Below are positions 11,513 to 21,530 of a stretch of 64,000 nt of DNA, piece by piece (position 1 is the stretch's first letter; the number at the start of each line of letters is the position of its first letter). A program made the translations under genes and the position numbers. This DNA is from Muscardinus avellanarius (lineage: Eukaryota; Chordata; Mammalia; Rodentia; Gliridae). Under the pieces are notes generated by a model. The model was not told where the DNA came from. It worked only from the letters and a program-made list of their open reading frames with translations, and did not search any database. The DNA is taken from positions 81,388,627-81,452,626 of the forward strand of contig OY726569.1 of the NCBI GenBank assembly GCA_963383645.1, written 5' to 3'.

Positions 11513-11948
11513 GTTACTATTAATGTGTGGTGCTGGGGGTTGAACCCAGGAGCAGTCTACTTCTGAGCTACAACTTCAGCCTGGTTTTTTTATTCTTTAT
11601 TTTGAAACAGGTCTCACTAAGTCGTGGAGGGCCTTACTAAGTAGTTGAGGCTGGCCTGAACCCGAACCTCCTGTCTCAGAGCCTCCCAAATGCTGGGATT
11701 ATAAGAGTGTGCCACCACTCCCGGCCACTCTGAGATTCTTTCTTTATTTTTTTTGGTGGTACTGGGGTTCCTGGAAGCCCTTCTACCTACGGGCTACACT
11801 CCCAAACCTATTTTTATACTTTTCTTAATTTTGGAAACAGGGTCTCTTAAGCCTGGCTTTGAACCTGCGCGATCCTCCTGTCTCCGCCTCCCAAGCGCCG
11901 CAGGGATTACAAGCGTGCGCCACCACACCCGGCTACTCTGAGATTCTT
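11457..11948 (-). mobile_element. two SINEs inserted at the same target site
   Basis: Two minus-strand B1-dID copies of different subtypes lie back to back: 11468-11726, with an (ATT)n tail and the 'GAAACAGG' linker, and 11741-11934, with the 'GGGGTTCCTGGAAGCCC' arm. ACTCTGAGATT occurs at 11457, 11727 and 11935. The last two copies extend to ACTCTGAGATTCTT. The simplest reading is two successive insertions at one site. Confidence 0.85.
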
Positions 11949-12374
11949 AATGAGCATTTCAGATAGCCCCAGACACCTCAGTAGCTGGAAACAACATCCT
12001 CTTGGTTAATTCCAAGAGGGAATCTTAGCTGCATCCTTTTTGTATGGAGTTTACACAGGTACCCTGTTTTCTTTGCCTAGGAATGCATTCCTACATCCCT
12101 TGGTGTGCAGGATCTCTGATGCGCTTAAGACAGTGAAAGAAGCCTTACCAAGGAGGAGGAGAACAGCAGAGAAACTTGTCAGCTTTGACAAGTTTATTCA
12201 GAATTTCATAGTTAGGAAATTCAGGAAGAAGCTATTTTAACTTCAGCATGGATATAGACTTTGAGATTTATAGATTGGTTCTGTTTTTATTATATCTTGT
12301 GGTACCTAGAAAATCTCTAAAAGTTTTATTCCTGCCTATGGACAGACACTTCCCTCTCTTCTCAATGAAAGTAG

Positions 12375-12620
12375 TGACTAACTTTTTTTTTTATTGTTGT
12401 TGTTTTTTGTGGTACTGGAGATTGAACCCAGAGGCATTCTACCTCTGAGCTACACCCCCAGCCCTATTTTTTAGTTTTATATTGAAACAAGATCTCACTA
12501 GATTGAAGAAAGTCTCACTACCTCCTGAGCCTATCCTCGAACCTGTGATCCTCCTGTTTTAGCCTCCCAAGTACTGGGATCACAAGTGTGCGGCACCATG
12601 CCTGGCTAATGACTAACTTT
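12375..12620 (-). mobile_element. B1-dID SINE with perfect target duplication
   Basis: The minus-strand element at 12386-12609 is flanked by TGACTAACTTT at 12375-12385 and 12610-12620. Confidence 0.9.
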
Positions 12621-12938
12621 GAAACCTTCAGCTCATTTCTCCTGTAAACTGGTGGTGAATATTTTCATATGCACCCTAATTGATGAGGTTTTTTGTTTTT
12701 TTTTTCTTCTTCCTGTAAGAGGGTTAGGAAGGAAATCAATCAAGCTGAGAAGTGATTCTGAGTCTTCTGGAGTGGGAAGGATAGTTATAGATCCCATTGA
12801 AAAGCCAATGAAAGCTAAAGACCTCAGAAAAATTCACAAAATACCTTTCTATTTGAAGGGGTCGGTGGCACCTTAGGAGCTGGGTTAAAAGCACCTCACC
12901 TAGAACCTAAGCAAACTGACCATTCTTCTGCCCAGCAG

Positions 12939-13105
12939 ATGGGAGCTCCGAATGTCTGAGCTCTGCCGAGCAGATGGAGTCCGAGGACATGCTGAGCGCC
13001 TTCGGCTGGAGCCGAGAAGACAGGCCACGGCAGAGTTCTAAAGCGGCAAGCGCCTTCCCTACACTGCCGCCCATGGTGGTCATGAAGAATGTGCTGGTCA
13101 AACAG
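12939..13105 (+). CDS. CIPC: CIPC coding exon 2 (residues 46-101)
   Basis: Completes codon 46 as Asp and encodes [20 protein letters not shown] and on to ...[10 protein letters not shown]. The segment is acidic and Ser-rich, then has a conserved-looking hydrophobic stretch (MVVMKNVLV). The donor is CAG/GTGGGG. The acceptor is a NAGNAG pair (12933-12938). Use of the upstream CAG would add one in-frame Ala between residues 45 and 46, for 399 rather than 398 aa. Confidence 0.96.
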
Positions 13106-13221
13106 GTGGGGAGGACTGCCTGGCCCCAGGTCTTAAAAGATGAAGGCTCTGAGCCTCCTGTGTACACACTTTTTCTCAAGCCACATGGATGCCTACTTTC
13201 TGTCCTGGGGAGAGGATGTGC

Positions 13222-13697
13222 CCTTTATTTTATTTACTTATTTATTTTTTGTGGTGCTGGGGGTGGAACCCAGGGGCTTTTCTACCTTCGAGCTAAACTC
13301 GCAGACCTATTTTATATTTTATTTGGAAACAGGGTCTGACTAAGTTGCTGAGAGCCTCACTACGTAGCTGAGGCTGGCTTCGAACCTGTGCGATCCTCCT
13401 GTCTCAGCCTCCCGAGCACAGGGATTACAAGTATGTGCCACCACGCCCGGCTTTGGGATGTGACCTTTTAATCACTGATGCCATTTTATTTTCCTTATTT
13501 ATTTTTTGGTACAGGGGATTGAACCCAGGGTTGTTCTACCTCTGAGCTACACCCCCAGCCCTTTTTATGTTTATTTTGAAACAAGGTCTCTAAATTGCTG
13601 AGGTTCTGACTAAATTGCTAAGGCTGGCATCAAGCCTTCGATCTTCCTGTCTCAGCCTCCCAAGTACTGAGATTACAGGCATGAGCCGATGTGCCTG
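13222..13697 (-). mobile_element. two B1-dID SINEs
   Basis: Minus-strand copies at about 13222-13452 ('GGAAACAGG' subtype) and 13487-13697 (older, with 'GAAACAAGG' linker). Confidence 0.87.
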
Positions 13698-13728
13698 CCC
13701 CTGACACTGTTACAGAAAGGAGTACAGG

Positions 13729-13803
13729 GATCTGGGAAGTAGCTTAAGGGAAGAGCACTTGGCTAGCATGCCTGAGGCCCTAGATTTAATCCTCAGACAC
13801 ACA
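13729..13803 (+). mobile_element. ID SINE (tRNA-derived)
   Basis: A free plus-strand ID element with the AGAGCACTTGGCTAGCATG core and the GGCCCTAGATTTAATCC box-B region, ending in a short CA/A-rich tail. It lacks a B1 head, which distinguishes it from the dimeric SINEs around it. Confidence 0.8.
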
Positions 13804-13839
13804 AGAAAGAGTATAAGAGGCCTGATGTATGTTCTTCTC

Positions 13840-14310
13840 ATTTTTTTTTTTTTTTCAGTACTGGGGATGGAGCCAAGGGGCATTTTACCTCTGAGCTACA
13901 CCCCCAGCCCTATTTTTTATTCTTTATTTTGAAACGGGGTCTCACTGAGTTGCAAAGGGCCTCACTAAGTAGTAGCTGAGGCTGTCCTCGAACCATGATC
14001 CTCCTGTCTCAGCCTCCTAAATGCTGGGATTACAAGTGTACACCACCACGCCTGGCCTATTCTCAGTTTTGAGACAGTCTTTTATTATTTCTGGGCTGCT
14101 TTCTCTCCCTCCCCTTCCTTGCTGTTCTGGGGATGGAATCCAGGGCCTAATACATTGTAAGTTAGTGCTCTACTACTGAGCTACAACCCCAGCTCTTTTT
14201 ATTTTATTTTGAAACAGAATATCACTAAGTTACCCAATCTGGTCTCAAACTTGTGATTCTCCTGCCTCATCCTTCTGCATAACTGGGGTTAGAGGTATGT
14301 GCCACTGTCC
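13840..14310 (-). mobile_element. B1-dID plus older ID-containing SINE
   Basis: 13840-14056 is a minus-strand B1-dID with poly-T start. 14108-14315 is an older minus-strand copy whose arm retains ID-like text (AATACATTGTAAGTTAGTGC). Confidence 0.8.
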
Positions 14311-14337
14311 CCAGCTTTATTTCTGTATTTGTTCCTT

Positions 14338-15025
14338 TTATTTTATTTTATTTTATTTTATTTTTGCGGTACTAGGTTGAAGAAAGTCTCACTTTCTTCA
14401 GGGGCATTGTACTTCCAAGCTATACCCCAGGCCTATTTTAATTATTTATTTATTAATTTATTTATTTATTTATGTTGGTACTGGGGTGGAACCCAGGGAC
14501 TTTTCTACCTCTGGGTTATACTCCCAGACCTATTTTATACTTTATTTGGAAACAGGGTCTCACTAAGTTGCTGAGAGCTTCACTAAGTAGCTGAGGCTGG
14601 CTTCGAACCTGTGCAATCCTCCTGTCTCTGTCTCCCAAGCACTGGGATAACAAGCATGCACCACCACGCCCAGCTTGTCTTTTTTACTTTTGTTTTATTT
14701 TTTGGTGGTACTGGGGTTCCTGGAAACCCTTCTACCTCTGGGCTACACTCTCAGACCTATATTTATACTTTTTTTATTTGGAAACAGGGTCTCTTAAGCC
14801 AGTGCGGCTGGCTTCAAACCTGTGCTATCTTCCTGTCTCTGCCTCCCAAGCGTGGGGATTACAAGCGTGCGCCACCATGCCTGGCGTCTTTTTTATTTTT
14901 GAAACAGGGTCTCACTGAGTTGCAGAGGGCCTCACTAAGTAGCTGAGGCTGTCTGCAAACCGCGATCCTTTGGTCTCAGCCTCCCGAATGCTGGGATTAC
15001 AAGCGTGCGCCACCACGCCTGGCTT
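14338..15025 (-). mobile_element. nested array of four SINE segments
   Basis: In order: (TTTTA)n and a right arm (14338-14440); a complete 'GGAAACAGG' copy (14447-14675); a complete 'GGTTCCTGGAAACCC' copy (14676-14886); and a left arm (14887-15024). All are on the minus strand. The outer arm and outer left arm probably belong to one element split by later insertions. Confidence 0.82.
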
Positions 15026-15214
15026 TTATCTATATTTGTAGTTTATCCAAAATATCCTTAAATGCTTTACTCATATATGAAGGAACCAAGCTGAAATATC
15101 ATCACTTCAGTAGTGCATTCTAGCACACGGCAGAGTTTAGGGTAGAAATAAAAGCATCTCTTTAGTGTGACTTGCCCTGGGAATTTAGAAATATAGGGCA
15201 CATTTATTTGTTTC

Positions 15215-15874
15215 AAAAGTGGAAGCTGGCCAGGTGTGGTGGTGCACGCTTGTAATCTCCACTCTGGGGAAGTAGAGACAGGAGGATTGCGCAGGTTCGA
15301 AGCCAGCCTCACTGGCTTAAGAGACCCTGTTTCCAAATTTAAAAAAATATAAAATAGGTTTGGAAGTGTAGCCCGAGGTAGAAGGGTTCCATCCCCAGTA
15401 CCACACACACACAAAAAAGTGGAGGCATTAGCCAGCCGTGGTGGTGCACGCTTGTAATCCCAGCATTTTGGAGGCTGAAACAGGAGGATCATGGTTCACA
15501 GACAACCTCAGCTACTTAGTGAGGTCCTTTGTAACTCAGTGAGACCCTGTTTCAAAATAAAGAATAAAAAGCTGGGCGTGGTGGCGCACACTTGTAATCC
15601 CTGCACTTGGGAGGCTGAGACAGGAGGATCGCACAGGTTCAAAGCCAGCCTCAGCTACTTAGTGAGTCTCAACAACTTAGCAAGACCCAGTTTTCAAATA
15701 AAATATAAAATGGGTCTGGGAGTATAGCTCGGGGTTAGAAAGCCTCTGGGTTCCACCCCTAGTACCACCAAAAAAACAAAATAAAGAATAAAAAATAGGG
15801 CTGGAAGTATACCTCAGAGGTAGAATGCCCCTGGGTTCCATCTCCAGTACCACACACACAAAAAAAGTGGAGGC
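15215..15874 (+). mobile_element. three-layer nested SINE cluster with target duplications
   Basis: AAAAGTGGARGC flanks and separates two insertions (15215, 15415 and 15863). The first is a 'GGTTCC' arm subtype. The second is a 'GAAT' linker B1-dID that is itself interrupted at 15571-15777 by a third SINE. The third insertion duplicated 17 bases of the A-rich linker, AAAATAAAGAATAAAAA, at 15554-15570 and 15778-15794. Confidence 0.88.
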
Positions 15875-16220
15875 CCTTTTCAGGGTATGTCACATTGTGA
15901 GCATTTCATAGTGATCAAGTTAAAGCCATGTCGCTGGTCTTGGCAGCTGTTCTGTTTGAGAATGGTTGTACCAGCAGTTCACACAGCGCGTTGCAGAGTT
16001 GAATACTGTTTTGGGATTTACTGTAAAACCATGCACTGTACGTGATTACTGTCTAGATATGAAAGAGGAGACAACTTGGATGAGAGTCTGAGTTAAGCTT
16101 CAGTGTCTGAAGATGAGAACCCAATCCTATGAACCTGCTTAAGTTAGAATAGAGAAGTACACGAAATAGGAAAGATTGGTTTTAGCTAAAGAATGTTTAA
16201 ACTTATCCTGTTTATACTTG

Positions 16221-16252
16221 ATGTTGAAAATATGTATATATATATATATATA
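16221..16252. repeat. (TA)n microsatellite
   Basis: A short alternating TA run in otherwise unique intronic sequence. Confidence 0.9.
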
Positions 16253-17744
16253 TCACAGTTCTCACCTGGGAGCCTCAGTGAGGCTACTTAAAGATGGGGA
16301 GATTTGAAACCTGGCGGTCATGTTGAACTTGCCCTGTCAAAGGTTAGAAGAACATGGCTGCAGTGTGCTGGAACCTTTCTGTCCTCATTGTCAGCTGGGT
16401 ATTTCTGAGGAGCCCAAACTGAGTACCATCAAGGCAGCTTCAGGCATTCAGAAAAAGAACTAGAAGATTTTCGCTTGGCAAATCACATCTCAGATGGAAC
16501 CTCAGTTCTTACTGAAAGGAGAAGAGAGAATAAAGACAGGAAGGAGATGGAGCCCAAGTGGGATTGGCCTGTCCCCGCTGATGCTGCCCAGGCTTCTGGG
16601 CATCCTTTCTCCCGCTGTTTTTCTTGCTGCCTCGCGCTCTGGCTCCCTCGTTACTCTTTCTTATGTGGCTGTGTTGATGAGCCTTTGTCTCAGGCGAGGC
16701 TGGCAGCCTACACTCAGGAGTGGGTAGGCTTTTTCAGCAGAGCCGCATCCTCTAGACAGAGATCCACTGGCAAGGGATGAGAGGCTTGGAGACGAGCTGG
16801 CCTCCTCGTCTAGGAGTTTGGTTTTTTCAAAATTTTAGAATCTAGCACATTCTAAAACTAAAATAATAACATTCTTTTTAAAAAATAAATCTGCTTATTC
16901 TTATTGTATATCTTGACTATTACTGCTTGATTTTAGAAATGATTCTTTCAAGGATCTGATCCCATTTCTGCCATTAAACGGTTATGATCTTGCACACAAT
17001 TAGCCACCATGAATTTCCATTTCTACATCTCAAACACGAAATCTTAATGTGAGATGATTCTGAGGTCTTCTCCCAAGTATGAAATTTTGTCATGTGTTCC
17101 CCTCAGATGACTTCAACCTGCAAAATACAATTTTTCAAAGCTAGTAATTAGAAAGAAATTATCAGCAGCATCAGAAAAAACAGCCTAGTAAATATCATCT
17201 TGGGAAACGATGTATTGGATATTTTGGGGATAGCCTGAAGTTTTGCTCCTGCCTGAACTGAACTGGCTGATTTCCTCTAACAAAGAAACGTGTCTCCTGG
17301 GCCTCACATTGCTTGCTTTTGTACATCCCAGATATATTTGAATACCAGGTGGGCTCCAGAATGGGTTCCCTGTATCATCCAGCCTTCACGCTGGAGAAGA
17401 ACTATGGTTGGTCTAAGTTCCTGATCCGGCATCCATGAGGCCAAGGTGTGTGCAGAGCGGTGTGCATGTGCACAGTGGGGAGATAGTCTGTGAGCTGCTC
17501 CCCTTGGAGCAGACGCTGCCATGTGGCCACCCTGCCAGGAACCTCCAAGGCTCACTTTGCCCAGCCTCATCTTCATCCCATCTTTGGGAATGGTTTGGAG
17601 CTGGCCTGACTTTATAATGTTGGAGACAGTAGTCATGTCCTCCTCGCTTAGATTACACCTGAATGGGTACTTTGATTAAAAAAAAATTGTATAGTTGAGG
17701 AGTAATGAAAGTTGAGGACAGCTGTTAGTTAAGATGGACCTTAG

Positions 17745-17945
17745 AGGATGGAATCCTAGCTGTATCACCTATAAGCTAGGGAACTTAAAGCAAGTCATAT
17801 CAACCGTCTAAGCCTCAGCTCTCTATTTATGAAGGTAAGTAGTAACATGTGATGGGGTTGTTATGGGGATTAAATGAGGTAGCCCATGTGAAACCCATAT
17901 GTCAGCCAGCACAGTGGGCACCACAGGTTGTAGCCATTGCTGTTT
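17745..17945 (+). repeat. MIR relic
   Basis: Shows the typical MIR order: TAAGCTAGGGAACTT..AAGCAAGTCA, AGCCTCAG, then GGGTTGTTATGGGGATTAAA. An ancient mammalian tRNA-derived SINE. Confidence 0.7.
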
Positions 17946-18262
17946 TGAATGGTTTGACATCTGTTGGCCTTAAAATCAGGAGCCCAGAGACACCTGACAA
18001 GATGTAACTTTTTGATCAAAAGTTGTTTTCAGGTGAGAGGTTCCCGCATAAGTAAGTAAAGATAGATTTTGGTATAAAGTCACATTCTAGCCTTGAGATT
18101 AACACGTTAATTTGTGCCAGGACACTGTACTATGCCTATTTTTATTGCTTCAGTTGTGACCTTAACCACTGTCATTACTTCATCTATCTACAATTTCTGA
18201 ATGAAACCATTTGAATAAAAACTGATTTATTTCCTCGAGTTTTCCTTAGTAAGTTTATTTAA

Positions 18263-18737
18263 AGTGTGTTCTCAGCCAGGTGTGGTGGCACACTCTTGTA
18301 ATCCCAGTACTTGGGAGGCTGAGACAGGAGGATCACTTAAGTTGGAAGCCAGCCTTAACTACTTAGGCTCTCAGCAACATAGTGAGACCCTGTTTCCAAA
18401 TAAAATATAAAGTAGATAGGGGTGTAGGCCGGAGGTAGAAAGCCCCTGGGCTGCATCCCCAGTACCACACATAAAAAAAAGTAAAATAAGCCGGGCGTGG
18501 TGGTGCACGCTTGTAATCCCCGCGCTTGGGAGGCGGAGACAGGAGGATCACGTAGGTTCGAAGCCAGCTGCTTGCTCTGGCTTAAGAGACCCTGTTTCCA
18601 AATAAAAATATAAAAATAGGTCTGGGAGTGTAGCCCGGAGGTAGAAGGGCTTCCAGGAACCCCAGTACCACAAAAAAAAAAAAAAAAAAAAAACCACAGT
18701 AAAAATAAAAAATTTAAAAATAAGAGTGTGTTCTCAG
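18263..18737 (+). mobile_element. nested SINE pair with target duplication
   Basis: AGTGTGTTCTCAG at 18263-18275 and 18725-18737 bounds a 450-bp insertion of two plus-strand B1-dID copies. The first is about 18276-18480. The second is about 18490-18692, of the 'GGCTTAAGAGACC / GGGCTTCCAGGAACCCC' subtype, with a long A-tail. Confidence 0.88.
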
Positions 18738-18919
18738 TCACAAGCAGGTTTTCAGGCTACTTCCCTAGCCACGTTGGCCAGGGCTACCCGTGCATGAGGG
18801 TAGAGATTAGACGTGCCCACCTGAAGCGGGCACAGGTCGCTGAGTGTCTGCTTTGCCCCGCCACGGAAGCTGCACTCCTCCATCCTGAATAAGCAGCTGC
18901 TCTCTTCCTGTGCTTGCAG

Positions 18920-19813
18920 GGCAGCGGCTCATCCCAGCTCCAGTCATGGACTGTCCAGCCCTCCTTGGAAGTGATCTCAGCACAGCCACAGCTCTTCGTC
19001 CTCCACCCACCGGTGCCATCTCCCGTCAGCCCATGTCATACCAGCGAGAAAAAGTCAGACTCCAGAAACTACTTGCCCATTCTGAATTCTTACACCAAAA
19101 TAGCCCCACACCCCGGCAAAAGGGGCCTTTCCCTCAGCCCAGAAGAAAGAGGAGCCAGTGGAATGCAGAAGAAAATCTGCACTGAGAGACTGGGGCCTGG
19201 CTTGTCTCCCAGCGAGCCGTCCAAGACTGGCGCTGTACCGGCCAGTCCCTCCACTCCGGCCCCAGCCAGCGCCAAACTCGCTGAGGACTCAGCTCTGCAG
19301 GGTGTGCCCTCTCTGGCGGCAGGCGGAAGTCCACAGACTCTCCAGCCAGTGTCCAGCAGCCATGTGGCTAAGGCTCCCAGTCTGACCTTTGCTTCCCCCG
19401 CCAGTCCTGTGTGCGCCTCTGACAGTACTCCGCATGGCCTGGAGAGCAACTCACCCCTGTCACCCCTGTCGGCCAGTTACGGCTCACCTCTGTGGGCGGC
19501 GGAACACCTCTGCCGCAGCCCAGACCTCTTCTCAGAGCAGCAGCAGAGCAAGCATAGGCGCTTTCAGAATACCCTCGTAGTCCTGCACAAGTCTGGCTTG
19601 CTGGAGATCACTTTGAAAACCAAGGAGTTGATTCGTCAGAACCAGGCAACCCAGGTGGAACTAGACCAGCTGAAGGAGCAAACTCAGCTGTTCCTAGAGG
19701 CCACCAAGAGCAGGGCTCCCCAGGCCTGGGCCAAGCTGCAGGCATCGCTGACATCTGGGTCCAGCCACTCCACCAGCGACCTAGATGCATTCTCTGATCG
19801 CCCAGACATTTAG
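18920..19813 (+). CDS. CIPC: CIPC coding exon 3 (residues 102-398), CLOCK-interacting pacemaker
   Basis: This exon encodes most of CIPC, a vertebrate nuclear/cytoplasmic protein that binds CLOCK and represses CLOCK:BMAL1 transcription. It begins [20 protein letters not shown]. The middle (about 135-310) is Ser/Pro/Ala-rich and probably disordered, with many S/T-P sites, consistent with the known ERK regulation. Residues about 313-362 ([19 protein letters not shown] through [23 protein letters not shown]) form the helical, coiled-coil-like C-terminal segment that matches the CLOCK-binding region. The tail ends DAFSDRPDI and TAG at 19811. The three exons give 398 aa, close to the human length, with no frameshift or stop. 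Identification comes from recognising the sequence by eye. Confidence 0.97.
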   Translation, partial: GSGSSQLQSWTVQPSLEVISAQPQLFVLHPPVPSPVSPCHTSEKKSDSRNYLPILNSYTKIAPHPGKRGLSLSPEERGASGMQKKICTERLGPGLSPSEPSKTGAVPASPSTPAPASAKLAEDSALQGVPSLAAGGSPQTLQPVSSSHVAKAPSLTFASPASPVCASDSTPHGLESNSPLSPLSASYGSPLWAAEHLCRSPDLFSEQQQSKHRRFQNTLVVLHKSGLLEITLKTKELIRQNQATQVELDQLKEQTQLFLEATKSRAPQAWAKLQASLTSGSSHSTSDLDAFSDRPDI

Positions 19814-20434
19814 CCCAGAGGACACATCTTCTGGTGGTTTGTGTGGTTCTTTTCACCCTTGCTGTTACCCGCACTTGTGTCCCCAGGCTTACGTGAGAGC
19901 TTTTCCTTCTCAACTCATGAAGCCACGTGCCAGTTCCCAGCTGCTCCCTTAACCTGTGGTCTGTGCATAGGTTATGGATGCCTCCGTTCTGCTGGGGAGC
20001 CCCGGTTGTGAGTGACCTCGAGTCCCTTTTCCTTAGCCTATAGGCGAGCGATCACGGGGCCGAGCAGCAGAGATGAGTGTGGAGCGTTTCTCACTTCCCA
20101 CCATACCACTTGCTAACTGGGCTCAAGGGTGCCATAACATGAGCTTACAGGGTGACACCAGCCAGCCAGGAGTAAGGGACACAGGATCCCTTCATGGATC
20201 TTCCCTTGAGTGTCTTAGTCACAGAGAAAAATAGGAGGTGTGTTTGCATTCTACAAGGCATGCCAGTTGGGCAAGACCTAAAAGGCTTTGGGCACAGGTC
20301 ACGCCTGAGTGCAAACCATCAATCCCATAAAGCTTTGTTTTTTTTAAACTTGAAAGTCAAGGGGAAAGGGCAGTACCATTTGACTCATACAATGTAATCA
20401 CAAACCAGATTTCACTTAATAAGTAGACAAAGTA

Positions 20435-20672
20435 CTTCAAATTCTTTTTTTTTTTTTTTTTTGCGGGTCTGGGGATGGAACCCAGGGGCATTCAACCTCC
20501 GAGCTACACCCCTTGCCCTATTTTTTATTCTTTATTTTGAAACCGGGTCTCACTGAGTTGCAGAGGGCCTCACTAAGTAGCTGAGGCTGTCCGCGAACCG
20601 CGATCCTCCGGTCTCAGCCTCCCAAATGCTGGGATTAAAAGCATGCGCCACCGCGCCTGGCTTCAAATTCTT
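20435..20672 (-). mobile_element. B1-dID SINE in CIPC 3'UTR
   Basis: The element at 20447-20660 is antisense to CIPC and flanked by CTTCAAATTCTT at 20435-20446 and 20661-20672. The perfect duplication indicates a fairly recent insertion. Confidence 0.92.
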
Positions 20673-20970
20673 AAGGTATGGAATAGATGCAGTACTATCT
20701 GGAATTGTAGCAGATGCGTTGCCTTTTTGGCTGAGAGACTGAAGAAATAGGCATGGCCAGTATCTCTTGGTCAGCAGCTGGAAGATTCCAGTTACTCTCT
20801 TGAAACAGCGCAATCTGTTTTATGTCTGGAAAGCTCAAGGCTAGCTTCCATAGATCCTGAGTGGGAAAAGTTACCCTTTTTGCTGCTACCTTGGTTGTTT
20901 TTTTTTTTTTTTTCCCCACCTTTTGTTTTTTTATAAAAGAGGGAAGAAATGATTCTGCTTGTAAACTTTA

Positions 20971-20976
20971 AATAAA
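20971..20976 (+). terminator. CIPC: possible proximal CIPC poly(A) signal
   Basis: AATAAA about 1.16 kb after the stop codon, downstream of the first antisense SINE. Use is not demonstrable from sequence. Confidence 0.35.
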
Positions 20977-21283
20977 ATCATCCCAAGGTTATAATAAGGC
21001 CACAAAAAGTTGGAAAGCTTTCTTCCGTTTTTCATATCTTGAGTTTTCCTCTGTATCATGGTGATGAGGGGCTACTGTGGAGCAGGGTCTTGGGTCTCTA
21101 GTGTGTTGGATGTCGGCAGCAAAGTCCAAGGCATGAAGTTGGTCCTGGTGCTCGGCTCACAATGGACACTGATGAGTGTTTCTAGAGGATACACGTTCTT
21201 CAGCCTCATTGTATATCCATACTTCTCATTATCCAATGAGAAGTCTAAATAGCCAAGTCTCAAAATATTTCATCTCCTAATTT

Positions 21284-21530
21284 TTTTTCTCTTTTTTTGT
21301 GGTATTGGGGATGGAACCCAGGGGCATTATACCTCTGAGCTACGCCCCAGCCCTATTTTTTATTTTTTAGAAAGAGGGTCTCACTGAGTTGCAAACGCCT
21401 CACTAAGTAGCTGAGGCTGTCCGCGAACCATGATCCTCCTGTAGCTGAGGCTGCCCGTGAACCACGATCCTCCTGTCTCAGCCTCTTGAATGCTGAGATT
21501 ACAAGCGTGCGCCACCACAACTGGCTTTCA
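21284..21530 (-). mobile_element. B1-dID SINE with internal duplication in CIPC 3'UTR
   Basis: Antisense to CIPC. A segment reading GTAGCTGAGGCTG(T/C)CCG(C/T)GAACCA..GATCCTCCTGT occurs twice in a row (about 21408-21478). The flanks carry an imperfect TTCATC..CTAATTT-type duplication. Confidence 0.85.

Larger units (their letters stand above)
7885..12938 (+). other. CIPC: CIPC intron 2
   Basis: About 5 kb, mostly SINEs (8.1-8.6, 9.2-9.6, 9.9-10.1, 10.7-10.9, 11.5-11.9 and 12.4-12.6 kb) separated by unique sequence. No supported exon. The intron ends in the tandem acceptor CAGCAG at 12933-12938. Confidence 0.7.
13106..18919 (+). other. CIPC: CIPC intron 3
   Basis: About 5.8 kb. 13.2-15.9 kb is an almost continuous SINE pile-up. 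15.9-18.2 kb is mostly unique sequence with a TA microsatellite at 16221-16252 and a MIR relic near 17.75-17.94 kb. 18.26-18.74 kb holds a nested SINE pair. The acceptor TGCTTGCAG precedes 18920. No coding exon was recognised. Confidence 0.7.

Noticed and set aside
12619..12876. Open frame before CIPC coding exon 2 (SIKLRSDSESSGVGRIVIDP...) as an extra exon
   Set aside because: It has no convincing acceptor/donor pair in phase, and the known CIPC sequence continues directly from exon 7749-7884 to 12939.
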